A stretch of 64,000 nt of DNA from Galeruca laticollis (Eukaryota; Arthropoda; Insecta; Coleoptera; Chrysomelidae), in NCBI GenBank assembly GCA_963921935.1, contig OY998177.1:113390067-113454066 (forward strand), written 5' to 3'. Positions 31,665 through 43,253 of this stretch are shown one piece after another. The first letter of the stretch is position 1. Each line of letters starts with the position of its first letter. The notes beneath the pieces are model-generated. The model worked only from the letters and a program-made list of their open reading frames with translations, made no database searches and was not told the DNA's origin. The position numbers and the translations under genes were made by a program.

Positions 31665-33600
31665 TATTTACTGATTAGGCACAGAAACATCTATAGCATG
31701 TCATCTAGAATATTTGAGGTATATTATTTAGAGGTTTAAGTTATGTTCATACAACATTTGAGAGAATATACTGTATTGTTTTTGAGATGTTGCATTTAGT
31801 TCATTGGTAAGATGTTATTTTATAGACATTGCATTAACATCTACAAGATGTTAAAAGGCATTTCTGAATGTAACAGAAGTTCAATAAAGACTTTCTATTG
31901 CGGAAGTTCTAGTAACATCACAGTAATGTAAAAATGTAGCACTGTAACATGGCTGAGAAATTAAATTGTAACATCAAAAAAGTTAGCAGCCCTAAGCTGG
32001 TTGTATAGATGTGCATATGATGAAAACAAGACGAAAAAAAGGATGAACATTATCACAGTGTGACGTTTAATCTACATGACTGTAACATTTATTTGCATAG
32101 TAGGCTGTTACAGCTAGTAGAACATCGTGAAAGATTTGCCAGTCCAATTGACAACGTCTGGGGACCTGAAGAACACCTTCTCATTGTGTTTGGCACGAAA
32201 TTGGCCTAATAATTAGGAATCGAATGGAACAAAATATTTTGAAGTTCATATCAATATAATGGTAGAATGTATGTAATGATACTGTAAAAGGAATTTATGG
32301 GATAAGAGGCATAGAGTTTCAACAGGGAGGAAGGATATTACTACGATGAAAAAAGTACACAAAAACGCACTGAATTTGATCTCCACTGTATGGCCATTTT
32401 ATTAAGTGGTCCTGGTTTTTCTAATTAATCTCCCTGTCCTCGTTGTTAAGGTTGTTAGAAAAAATGAATAAAAATGTTGGTTCAACAGAAAGTGAAACAG
32501 AACTAATATGTACGCAACCAATATTTCCTGACCAAACTAAAGAAATACGAAATGACAAAACTGTCACATATGCTGGTAATATTCCTAATAATACCACAAT
32601 TTCTTTTAAAACAGAAAGTAATGTGAGTACAAAATAAGTTGTGAATTTCATATAACCGTATTAATGTAATAGGGTTACGAATAAAATGGAGCGGAGCTGA
32701 TTGATATATGCACAAATAGAATACACAGAGTGAGCTGCTATAACATGCGGATTTGACCAATCAACAACGATTGAAGAGTGAAAACAAGTTATATTCAAAA
32801 AGATGTGGGAAGAGGAGTGATGTTTTATTGTGATTCATCGCCTTCTAATGAAATAAAAAAAATGGAAAATGATGGCATAGCGACTAAATTGGGAGGTTAA
32901 AAGAGAGAAGAGAACATTACTATTTGTGCCGATAAAATAAATTGCCTGTCAGTATTTGTAACAAGAGGATTAAAGACAAATATATGCTGTTTCATACTGA
33001 GATATTTACTATGATACGTGGAAATGTGTATGTGTTACCACCGCTATAAGGGGAATAAGTTACAAAATGAATCATAATTAGGCTCACTTGGATTTTATGG
33101 AATTCATGGTAAAGCAAAAACCCCTCAATACATTATTCAATTATATTGGTCAAAAACCCTTTTTTCTCATGGGACTACCTCAATAAAAATATACTATATT
33201 CACAGTCAAAACCTCAAATTATATATCGCTTAAAAGATAAGTAACGCCCATATTAAGAGCATTAAGGGAAGTGTGCCCAACATGTACAGGGACAAATCCG
33301 TGGTGGGAGATGTGTATTCTTCAAAACCAAAACAATTATCAGTGGCGGCGTGACTTTTTAATATAAGAATTATCTCGATTACTCATCAATTAAACTGTTA
33401 GATTTTAATAAATAGAAGATGTGCGTGTTGTCAATCAAAGCAATGCGGATAAAATAAATGTGTTTCCTCCAAACTTTGGAATGTGTTTCATGTCGTACCA
33501 ATTGCTACATTGGAAATTTTGATTATATATTATTTTAATTGGCTAACTACCAACGTACAGAAACCTTGTAAATGGAAAAATTATCTATTATTGTACATTT
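31665..33600. other. Mostly unassigned DNA
   Basis: Nothing is recognised apart from the small PLE-like reading at 32459-32640. The rest is AT-rich without ORFs or clear repeat arms. Confidence 0.4.
32459..32640 (+). pseudogene. Possible PLE RT-to-endonuclease linker fragment
   Basis: The plus-strand ORF ends NTTISFKTESNVSTK. The DNA caatttcttttaaaacagaaagtaatgtgagta is nearly repeated at 60085-60117, directly upstream of the GIY-YIG domain of PLE copy C, where the reading is FGTENNVSTKLLNVKTKI. In PLEs this position links the RT to the endonuclease. The upstream residues (ELICTQPIFPDQTKEIRN) are not recognisable. This rests on one local match. Confidence 0.35.
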
Positions 33601-34420
33601 CAAACATTTTTGTCGTTCGTGACATATTACATTGCCTGCATTTTAACTGCAAAAATATCGGTACTCCTAAAAGATAGTGAGATGCCGCTTTCGATGAAAA
33701 ATTTATTTTTATATAAAGTTTTTCCAGTATAAATGTCTAATTATTGAAATCTTTCTTTTAAATGCAAATATTGTCTATCTTTTTAATAGAACACCCTATA
33801 TATTTTTATTTTATCTGAAACCTGAACTCTTCCTCTTTCAGAAAGTGTACAATTTGTTGTAGTTTAGATGAAAAATGTGTGAATTATTTGGTTTTTAATG
33901 ATAGGCTGTTATGTAGGCATCTAGAGGCGCCAATATTGAAGTATGCATTGGAATTTTCACAATCTCAATAAACCGACACGAACTGTCAAAGTAATTGATA
34001 ACCATATGAATAGTTCTTAAACGGCTGGCTGTTGTTAATTTATTTCCAATAATGGTCCGATTTAGTATACCTGAAAAATCAAAACTGTGTTGAATGCTAA
34101 GTATGAATCGATTGTTAATGCCAATCATCATTAAAAACGAAATAACTTACTAATTTTCTAATCTAAACGTCAACAAATTATACATTTTCGGAAAGGAGAA
34201 GAGCTACAGCAGAAACGAAAATTCATTAAAGAAATAGCGGATATTTGCTTTCAAAAATACAATTTTTTGACAACACCCTTTATAAGATTTCACTAATTAA
34301 ACATTTATACTGAAAAAACTTTATATAAAAAGCGATTGTTCATGGAAAATCGCACCTGCCTATCGTTTCTGAGTTCCGAGATTTTTGCAGTTAAAATGGG
34401 TCAGAAACTTCTGGGACACC
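33601..34420. repeat. Foldback (MITE-like) element, about 0.8 kb
   Basis: The left arm at about 33640-33770 (ttttaactgcaaaaat…cgg…, then tttttatataaagttttt, cagtataaatgtctaatta, gaaatctt) is matched in inverted orientation at about 34268-34395. A spacer of about 500 bases separates them. The right end reads ctgggacaccca near 34410, similar to mariner-group MITE ends. The inner ORFs are unrecognised. Confidence 0.65.
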
Positions 34421-35018
34421 CAGTATTGTATTGCACTCGTATTATCGTATACATAATTTTTGCTTTTTCTTAGTTATCACTTCCATCCTCCATTTCAACA
34501 GATCTAACATCTGTTCTTTTCAGAAGCTTGTCACTAATTGTTTGCTGGTAATTGACGTGCAACCAATCTGTCAACTCCTACGCTTGTCAATAACTAATGG
34601 ATTTCGAGACCACCTTAGTTAAGACATTCGCGTTCATTAACAATAGTTTCAATGGGTTCATGATTGCCCGAAGACACGACGTTAGTTGCATTGTTACGGC
34701 TAGTCCCGCTTTTGTTTACAAATAATAATGTCGAATTGCTTAGACGCTGGAATAAAAAATTGCAGAATAGTGATTTATTACAAGGTTAATAATGGTTGTG
34801 ATGATTAGCCATTCGTTAGTGTAAATGGTTAGAATAAATTCTTGCAGATAGATGGAATACAGAATGGATATTTCTTTTTGCCGATTTACACGATCTCATA
34901 ATTGAGAAGAACAAGTATTTTTTGTTCAGAATTTTGGAATAGAACTGAATATTATACAGTATACTGCAATTAGTGATTTAAAAATGCGTTATACTTGTTA
35001 ACTCTGAAGCTCGTATTT
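34421..35018. other. Unassigned AT-rich DNA
   Basis: Nothing is recognised. Confidence 0.4.
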
Positions 35019-37152
35019 CCCAGCAAACACAAAAATATATTGAATACATATATGTTACATATTTCTTGACATATAAAAGTCACAGTTATATAAAACTGAA
35101 GTCACAACTAGATAATATTTATGTATTGAATACTGACAAAGGCCGGCACAGCAAGGGAACAGTAATGATATAAGAAATACATATTATAAATTATATCTCA
35201 AATATTTCCAAATTACTATGTAATATATATGTAAAAATTAGATAATATCTAGAGAATATTTATATATCAAATATTACATAATATAGATGTAACAAAAGTT
35301 ACCTAATTTTACTTTTTCCTCACCCCTTACCTAAAATATTTTATTTCATTGGAAAAATTCAGGGAAATTCTTAATTTATAATAAATTCAGAAAAATCTAT
35401 TAAAACATTATTTTTCATAGATGAAATGAAATACAATATTTTTAGTAGTGTTGATGGCCAAAAAATTAAGGAACTATTGTTACTATATTATTCAATACCT
35501 ACCTTATGAATATTTCAAACTTAAAGCAACTTAATACAATTTAATACTTATATATTGTAAATGGTATTTATCTATCTTCAGAATTTAGTAGCTGGTACTT
35601 AGTTACTAAAAAAACAGCAAATAGATGCATATAAGTACGTTTATTTTATTATCATAAAAAAGAGAAACTAAAAACAAAACACCTAATGAAAAAAATATTG
35701 CAAAACAAGGATATTCAAAAACTAAATGATAAAATATAAAATAATAATGCAAAACAAATGAATATTCAAAAACAAAACAATAATTAACCATGGAAAATAT
35801 TCTCTTGTCCACTTGTAAGCGAGTGGGCTATATTAAGGGATATTATCCATTGTTTTGAAGCGTTACAGTTTCGCCCTTCTTTTCCCTCTGGGGTCTCTTT
35901 ACTTAGCCTTATCCACACCAAGGTGAATTGATCAAAATCAGTGAATGTCATATTAAACTGTGTCAGCAAAGTTTCTAAAAATGTAGGTATATATTAATTA
36001 TATTATATTAGAAAATCATATAGTAACAATACCTTGAAATAACTTAATTTATTTTAAGTTCCTTATTTTGTAGTTATCTCTATGTCCTAACCACGAGTGA
36101 GATGCTTCTATAGTATGTATTTCGGGGTTCACTGACACCATTGTAAGATTGTACTACGTACCGTTTTTCTGTCCTATTGATAACTCACAGAAGTCTTTCA
36201 ATTTTTTTCGTTTTAAACAGTTATTTTGCCTAAAATTCATAATTTATATTAATCTAAGTATTCGAATATAAATAACTTTCAACAGATAAGTGTTAATTAA
36301 TCCATTTCAAGATATTTTGTCTTGACTTACTACGTGTGGTCAGAGGATTAAAGATGTGTATTTTATTTGATATTATTACAAAATCTACTTGATCCCTAAG
36401 TGCATACCTGGGCGGCGGTATTTGTTTCGGAATAACGACTCCCTACATAAGTAGGGAATTATTGTTAAATCATGTCAAGTTGTAAGTTAAAACGAAAATA
36501 TTATCTTGAAAAGTACTTTAGTAAGATAGGTATACTGTGATTTGTAATTGTTTACTTCATTGTATATTTTAATATAGTTAACCTTTTTAATACGTTTGTT
36601 AAATAATCTTTTGTAAACGACAATTGAATGAACGGCTTCATTGGCGATGCCCCTTGCCTGTTGAAAATAATAATAATAACACTTACATGATGTGTTCTCC
36701 ATTCCTCTACAAACAAATACACAGACGAAACTAAAGAAAAACCTTTTACAACGTTATTATACTTGCAGGTATGTGGGAAGATCGACTCGTGACAACTTAA
36801 AGGTTATAATATTGAAGAGCTTTCTTCTTTTTCTTTAGAAAGACATTACACGAGGTTCGTAAGAAATACATATGATATATATAAAAAAATTTATGTAACA
36901 AAATTTACGTAATAAATATATATAAAAAAATGTTCATATTTATGTAGCAGAAATTACATCTTGAATACATATAGAATTAAATATATCCAATATATAAAAC
37001 ATTTTATAATATAAATATAGAGAATATATAACAAAGTTCATATAGATTTTGTCACACAAATACTACATAAAAAATATATAAACGTTTTATATAAAAATCA
37101 TTCCTCCCCTGTTATATATTTTTATGTGACATATACATTTGTGTTTGCTGGG
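35019..37152. mobile_element. TIR element with CCCAGCAAACAC ends
   Basis: CCCAGCAAACAC at 35019-35030 is matched by GTGTTTGCTGGG at 37141-37152. Inside each end lie 200-300 bases of related subterminal repeats built on words such as acatatatgttacat and atatataaaa (35031-35300 and 36860-37140). No transposase is recognised in the centre. The short ORFs at 35606-35969 and 36487-36702 match nothing I know. A non-autonomous DNA transposon is the simplest reading. The superfamily is unknown and no clear target duplication is seen. Confidence 0.55.
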
Positions 37153-37279
37153 TTGTAAATATTGTACGCCGTTTAATATAAAATCATTATTGCACTCTAT
37201 TTTGCCATATTAAGTGATTTTAAGGCTTATTTCAGAATGAAATTTTTTGGGAGTTTTTATTCAAATTTTTGTTTTTAAA

Positions 37280-37307
37280 GTTTCGGACTCTCAGTGTCCT
37301 TCATCAG
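37280..37307 (-). ncRNA. Hammerhead-like core
   Basis: On the minus strand it reads CUGAUGA (37307-37301), one extra A, GGAC, loop ACUGAGA, GUCC, GAAAC (37284-37280). Both conserved boxes are perfect and stem II is a clean four-pair helix, but there is one extra base before it. No short stem III and NUH cleavage triplet can be drawn in the downstream A-rich sequence. It could be a decayed ribozyme from a PLE or other retroelement end. Confidence 0.4.
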
Positions 37308-37764
37308 AAAATTATTTAATACATAGATACAAGATTATCCAATATAAAAACTTCTTTATAAAAAACTTACCGCAGAACAAACGCCTTGCAAGGGCATGTC
37401 AAATAAGAAGACGAAACAACGGTTTTGATTAAACAAAATTTTGAGTCAAATATGAAACTTTCACATTACATTATGTTAAAATATCACAAATTTTGTAGGA
37501 AAACCAAAATTACTTGACTATAAGTTGAACTGGTATTTGTATTGCATACATTATTTATGATCTTAAAAAAGAGCAGCAAAACAAACTCAGTTGACAGGAA
37601 TGTTCATATTGGTATTCTTTTGGATAAAGGTGTTTGTTATGTTTTCGTCTGTACCTTCAACTTATAAAAAATTTGATTAAATTAAAATAAATCTTAAATA
37701 CGTTCTACCTACGACCAGCCCTGTAAGTAGTCAAAAGCACACAGTCGGCAATCAATGTAAGACG
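37308..37764. other. Unassigned DNA
   Basis: Nothing is recognised. The ORF at 37247-37432 is AT-driven. Confidence 0.4.
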
Positions 37765-38102
37765 TCTATTACGCACGGTAAAACAAAACGCACGGCTGTA
37801 AAGTAAATTGCACGGTTTCCATAGCAACCACTTAGCGACTGTCAATAGACGTAGCCATTTCATTCAAATTTGTATTACTTAGATATTTGACGTTGAATTT
37901 AATTCTATATATAAATGGTAGATAACATTCATTAGATATGAGATTGCATTTAATACTAAGAGTTATTTGGAATTATATGATAATTGGTTCCGTTTCATTC
38001 AATACGAATCTGTTAGCTGTCTGAATGTATTTTACGCACTCACGGAATTACGCACTCGCAGCTACGCGGCTTCATGCGTAAAGTTTCCGTTCGTGCGTAA
38101 AA
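37765..38102. repeat. MITE-like block with ttacgcacg ends
   Basis: ttacgcacggta near 37770 faces cgttcgtgcgtaaaatg at 38087-38103. Additional internal copies of acgcac or its complement lie near 37790, 38034, 38048 and 38078. The spacing and orientation suit a short non-autonomous DNA element with subterminal binding sites. No ORF is present. Confidence 0.45.
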
Positions 38103-38159
38103 TGCTTCTTACAACACACGTTACGTAATATACTATTTTGTATGAGATAAAAGGTTTTT

Positions 38160-39330
38160 TTGGATTTCTATCATTTCGCAGAACACACTTTTTTATGTTT
38201 TTCGGTTCTTAGTATTGTTGTGTTGTTACAGACAAAGGTGTGCATCTGTTCAGATATGTGATTAGTAGAAGCTGTCTTGTTTTATTTGTCATATTTGTGG
38301 CCATTTGGAGGGTTTTTTTAAATATGGCCTAGTTTGCCTAACATAGACACCTTCACAATATTTACATGTAATTTCATTGATAACGTGAATTTTGTGCTGG
38401 AGAATTTTTGATTTTAGCATGCTAAAATTATATTTTAGAAGATTAGGTCCTCTACGCGTACTGTTATATTGTGTTCTTTAAACGTGCTACTAATTTTTTC
38501 TGATAGTCCGGAAATATATGGTAATTAAAGATAATTTTGGGATATTTTTTGAGAAATATTTCTAGTTTGAGTTTGGTTGTAAAAAAGATGGATACGGTTT
38601 TTGAAAATTATAGTCTTATCTGAGTTATCGTTTAATTGGAAAGCATCTCCAGCTTTTTTATTACGTTTTCACGGTAATCGCAATCGGAGAGATTTACAGC
38701 CTGATCCGCGTGTCTCATGACTACCGATTTTTTCCCCTACATTGGGTGTTGGGAATAAAAATTCACGTATCTAGAAGACCACGTGTTCTTTGTATACCAT
38801 TCTGTTTTGATAGTGTTATTTATGTGGTAAATAGTTAAGTCCAAAAAAATATTTTATTATGCTGTTTCCTTTCAATAGTAAATTGTAGTTTATTGCGAAA
38901 GCTATTAAAATTATCTAGAATATTTTCTATTTTGTTTATTGGTACTAGTGCTAGGCAGTCATCGACATACTATTACACTTGAAATGGATGGACCCATAGC
39001 ACAACCTTCTGTATAAAAATGTTTCCTTCGTACAAAAAATATGTAGAACTTAATCTTAGTTTTATTCCTCTTTTTTCTTATTGTGTTTCTGGCCAAGTCA
39101 ATAGGTATGTTTGTATATAAAGACACAACAACTAATGATATAAATGCGTAATCATCTGGTAGTACTAAATTTTTTATTTCCTTCCTATTATCAAAAGAAA
39201 AATTTATGTAATATTCGTTTTGGTGCAAGTGCAAGTGCAAGTGCAAGTGCAAGTGCAAGTGCAACTGCAAGTGCAAGTGCAAGTGCAAGTACAAGTGCAA
39301 GTGCAATTGCGAATTCACAAAAATGAATAA
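38160..39330 (-). pseudogene. Penelope-like element: RT C-terminal half and GIY-YIG (copy D)
   Basis: Minus-strand readings are DYAFISLVVVSLYTNIPIDL (RT motif A region), HFYTEGCAMGPSISSVIVCR (about 39020-38965), then with a frameshift YVDDCLALVP (about 38972), the catalytic YxDD box. KLQFTIERKQ follows. After further decay comes HVINEITCKYCEGVYVRQTR near 38380-38320, the start of the GIY-YIG endonuclease, where VYVGQT is expected. The order RT then GIY-YIG is diagnostic of Penelope-like elements. The N-terminal part is cut off at a GTGCAA-type repeat at 39223. Several stops and frameshifts are present. It is more diverged than copies A-C and may be another PLE lineage. Confidence 0.8.
39223..39306. 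repeat. (GTGCAA)n hexanucleotide repeat
   Basis: Fourteen units with few variants (one aactgc, one acaagt). It lies exactly at the 5' truncation point of the reverse PLE copy D, and its translation in either strand (LHLHLH or ASASAS) accounts for the ORFs there. Confidence 0.95.
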
Positions 39331-39554
39331 TCTTTGAACAATAATAATTTACAACAGCTGAATTCATAGAGAGGCTTTAGGTGCTAAATATATGCCAGAA
39401 AAATGAAAAAACATTTACAAAATAGTGCAGGTATTGAATTTTATTAAAGCTAGACCTCTAAATTCCCCTATTTTCGGTATAATTTGAGAAGAATCGGGAA
39501 GCAATTCTCAGCACTTGTTATTGCATGCTGAAGCGCATCGGTTATGTCATGCTG
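39307..39554. other. Unassigned DNA between PLE and Copia fragments
   Basis: Nothing is recognised. Confidence 0.4.
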
Positions 39555-39727
39555 TTGTGTTGTGTCACGTGTTTTTGGGCTGAAAGATGGGATCAGAATA
39601 CTCTTTTTGAAGAATTTTGTAGGCGACGTCAATAATTAATAAACAGTACGTTGTGACACGAGTTTTTGAGCTGTAAGATGGGATTAGAACGTTCTTTCTG
39701 AAGAATTCTGTAGGCGGAGTCAATAAA
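39555..39727. repeat. Tandem duplication inside Copia RT
   Basis: gtgtcacgtgtttttgggctgaaagatggga…gtaggcgacgtcaataa (39553-39634) recurs as gtgacacgagtttttgagctgtaagatggga…gtaggcggagtcaataa (39651-39728), a period of about 96 bases. Both copies read as the same Copia segment on the minus strand. Confidence 0.85.
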
Positions 39728-40690
39728 CATGCTAATCACTTCAATGACTTTGGATGGCTCATAATAGCAGCATATCTCGTTGTTGGTGCGAATATTTCTG
39801 TATAGTCTACTCCTTCCTTTTGAGCATAGCCGTTGGCACACAATATTGCCTTATACCTTACAATTGACCCATTGGTTGTCTTTTGATTTTGAAAACCCAT
39901 TTCTAGTCGAGTGGCTTCTTATCTTCCGACAACTTCACTCATGTTTCATTCTATAATAACGCATCTAGTTCTTCTTTTATAGCGGTTTTCCACTGATCTT
40001 TGTTTACTTGTCATTGCTTCTTCGATCTTTGTGGTATGTCAATTTCCGTCAAATTTACTCCATATTCTGTTTATCTTTGTGGCATACGAGTTTTCCTTTG
40101 AGGTCTATGATTGGGTAAGTTTTCTTCATCTTCTAGTTTATCCTGTTCTTCATCTTCTTGTCTCTCTTCTGCTACTTCTGATATTTCAAATGAAGTTACA
40201 TCATCACTATAATTTCGAGTTGTACTGTACGTTCTTCTTCAGTACTATACATTTTCTCAATAAATACTACATTTCTGGAGACCGTTACTTTCTGCGTTTG
40301 TAGATCAAAGTATCTATAATTTGTTGAGTTTTTGTCATAACGTATAAATAATAACTTGTCACTCTTTGCATCAAGTTTTCTTCTCTTTTCGTAGGGAACC
40401 TGTACGTTAGCATCACATCCAAAAATTCTGACATGTTCTTGTTTTGGTTTCTGTCTTGTCCAAAATTCATAAGGTGTAAATCCAGGTGCTTGCTTTGTTA
40501 CTGTTCTATTTACAATGTATATAGCAGTACTAACCGCAGCAGCCCACAGATATTTTGGTGCACCTGCATGGTTTAGCATGCAACGAGCCATTTCTACAAC
40601 TAATCTATTGTCTCTTTCGGACCTTCGATTCTGTTCTGGAGTATATGGTGCGATTTTAGGTTACTGGAATTATTGTACCAGAATCAGGAC
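39640..40690 (-). pseudogene. Ty1/Copia polyprotein fragment (integrase end, RT start)
   Basis: The 131-residue open piece 40591-40196 reads MARCMLNHAGAPKYLWAAAV, then YIVNRTVTKQAPGFTPYEFW, HVRIFGCDANVQVPYEKRRK and KLLFIRYDKNSTNYRYFD. This is the C-terminal part of a Copia integrase with its GKR/GxxxxxY-type tail. Upstream on the minus strand (to about 40680) APYTPEQNRRSERDNRLVVE is the conserved catalytic Glu region (TPQQNGVAERxNR). Downstream are a hinge rich in Glu and, with stops, QWKTAIKEELDALL, KPLDKKWVFKIK and the EGVDYTEIFAP block of the RT. No LTRs are seen on either side. Confidence 0.85.
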
Positions 40691-40904
40691 TTGTAAGTAC
40701 TTATTTAGGAGGCGAGATTAGAATTTTTAGCCAATATTTGTTATGTGTTTTATATATGAATTAAAACTAATTATCTTCTTAACCCAATTTTATAAACTCA
40801 ATTGACAAACATTTTTGTTATGTTAAGACATTATTTGGGATAAGGGTAATAAAAACTGCTAGAAATGCATCAATTTCAAACTAGGTTTGTAAGTGAAATA
40901 AAAT

Positions 40905-41187
40905 AAAATTTCATATATGAGGTGTGTCTATATGGTATAAATTGCGGCTTTTCTACTATACACCTACGTTTGATTAGAACTGTTAATAATTTCGTAATGC
41001 CATGCAGAAAATTGAATTACATCCCCTTCTGCGAGGCATTAGCCAGGAGAGCAGTTGTTGTCCTCTTCGAGTAACGATCAGACTTAAATTTTGAAATTAA
41101 TAACATTTCAAATCAAACATAGGTGTATAGTAGAAAAACCGCAATTTATATATTCAAATAGAGACCCCTCCTATCTTATGAAATTTT
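40905..41187. repeat. MITE-like palindromic element, about 280 bp
   Basis: The left arm (40905-40980: aaatttcat…gaggtgtgtcta…ataaattgcggcttttctac, tatacacctacgtttgatt) is matched in inverted orientation at 41108-41187 with a handful of changes. The central 125 bases are unique. A (TA)n tract starts directly to the right. Confidence 0.8.
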
Positions 41188-41191
41188 AATT

Positions 41192-41194
<3 letters not shown>

Positions 41195-41252
<58 letters not shown>
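41195..41252. repeat. (TA)n microsatellite
   Basis: About 58 bases of TA repeat abutting the MITE-like element at 40905-41187. Confidence 0.97.
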
Positions 41253-41258
<6 letters not shown>

Positions 41259-43253
41259 AAATTCAATATTCTTTTATAGTTGCCCCACGTTTGGGTGACA
41301 AATTATTATAGTTGACATATGAATATAACGATATAAAATATTATTATTTGTCGACGTTTTCACAATTTGTGATTGTAGCGACACTTTTGTACACACACCT
41401 TTAGCAGTGTACGTAACCTAATTTACTTTTGACAGTAGTTGTCCAACAATGCCCGGCCAAGATAAATATTAATTTTTGGATTTTGAAAGATAAATTAATT
41501 CACAATAGACTTAATCACTCTAGTCTCAGGGTGGGATCAAAAAAAAATTTCAAATAATAATAATTAAAATTTTGTAATTTTCAAGTATGATTCAAATCAA
41601 ATATCATTCTATATTCAGAATCACGAGTAACTGTTTTTTTAATATAATAAAAGGCACTTGAATTATCTTATGACATTTACAAATTAATTGTCACTGGAAA
41701 TTAAGCAAATGTCACTGATTAGATCAAAATTTCTATAGCATGCAAAATATTAAATACGATGAAAATAGATACTGAATAAATATCACAGTGAGTTGGAATC
41801 AAAATTATATATTATATAATCAGATAACAAATTATAAAAATATTTATTGTTTCCCAAAAATATTGTAAACGAAACAAAGTTAATAATTTCTATCAACCTT
41901 AATATTACTACAACCTATTCTAGAAATCCACTAATTGTAATTTTTTTAAGTAAAAGTTCATCTCGTTCAATATACACTTGACGTGTATCAAGGTCAAATA
42001 ACGCAAATTTGTGTTCAAATTGTCTATTCAAAATTTTTCACTTGATGTAAGATCTTTTATGTGTAACGTAAATTTGGTTTGGCGAATATTATGCTATAGA
42101 TGTATCTATTTTCGAAATGTATTTTAGAAAAAGCCTGTTAATTCTCGAGAAATAATTTTAAACTGGAGTGGACTCACCAAATAGGACAGGAAAACTCGTA
42201 CGTATTTAGAATTCTGCAAAACTTTCTAAATATCTGATTTAGAAACTGGAACCACTTACACTTGATACGATGCAATTCTTCTACGAATCATGCACGCACT
42301 GGCTTTACAATGTATGGCTATTATAATCTGATTGTATAGTTTACAATTTTTTATTAAATTCTCAACAAAATTTGAGACAACTCTTATTTCGATGTTGTCT
42401 CGTGGGGGTTTCAAATTCAACTAACTAAACTTTTTTCAAATAAATAAAATCTCGTCTCCTGTGGTTACGAAAAATTCCTTTTTTCAAAAAAATACTAATT
42501 TATGTTTCCCTATAACAAAGAGAGATTTGAATTCTTTTAATACCATTGTAATTCTGATAGCAGAGACATCTGTATTTTAAAATTTCAAATATATTCTCCA
42601 AATTGTAATATAATCTGTCTATCATTAAATATATTCTACATAAACGTCATCCGAAAATTAAAATGCCAAATTTGATTTGTATACCGAATCTTTCAAAATT
42701 ATTGATTATACATATAATACAGTGTGTATCGAAAGTATTGCATACAAATATGAATAGTTTTCCTTGTTTTAATGTTTCTTTTACATTTTAAATAGAGGAA
42801 CTGTATTAATATATATATTATTGTGGAATCTTATGTGTGAGAAACCTAATTATTATTGTTATTGTTTAGTTAATATCAATTATAAGTTTTGATTTGCCCG
42901 GTATATTATAATTTTTAAAATATGTCATAAAATAATTACACTCACCTTCTTTGTACTTTAAAATCCTAGTTTTTGTTATTTACATCTATGATCTCAGGAT
43001 TTTGGGTTCATATAATACGATGAAATTATTTTAATTAAAATTATAAGCGCCAAACAAAATCTTTTGTATTTATATAAAAGAAGTTTCAATTAAAAAAAAT
43101 ACTTGCTTTTATTTTTTTATAAAATCCTATAGACCGGTCCTGTATATTCAGTTTCAAAACCCCTCTCTAATTGAGAACCGTCTGATCAATAATGCCAACT
43201 GTCAAATAGTAAATGGAACAATTGACGAGAAATGAAATTTTCCAACAATATAT
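41253..43253. other. Unassigned AT-rich DNA
   Basis: Nothing is recognised over about 2 kb. There are no ORFs longer than background, no repeat arms and no conserved motif. Confidence 0.45.

Noticed and set aside
39223..39306. CRISPR-like array
   Set aside because: The units are 6 bp with no spacers; it is a simple microsatellite. No CRISPR array or other prokaryotic feature is present in the window.
39144..39326. ASASAS-repeat ORF and antisense LHLHLH ORF
   Set aside because: Both are translations of the (GTGCAA)n microsatellite. Only the downstream part of the minus frame (PLE RT) is meaningful.
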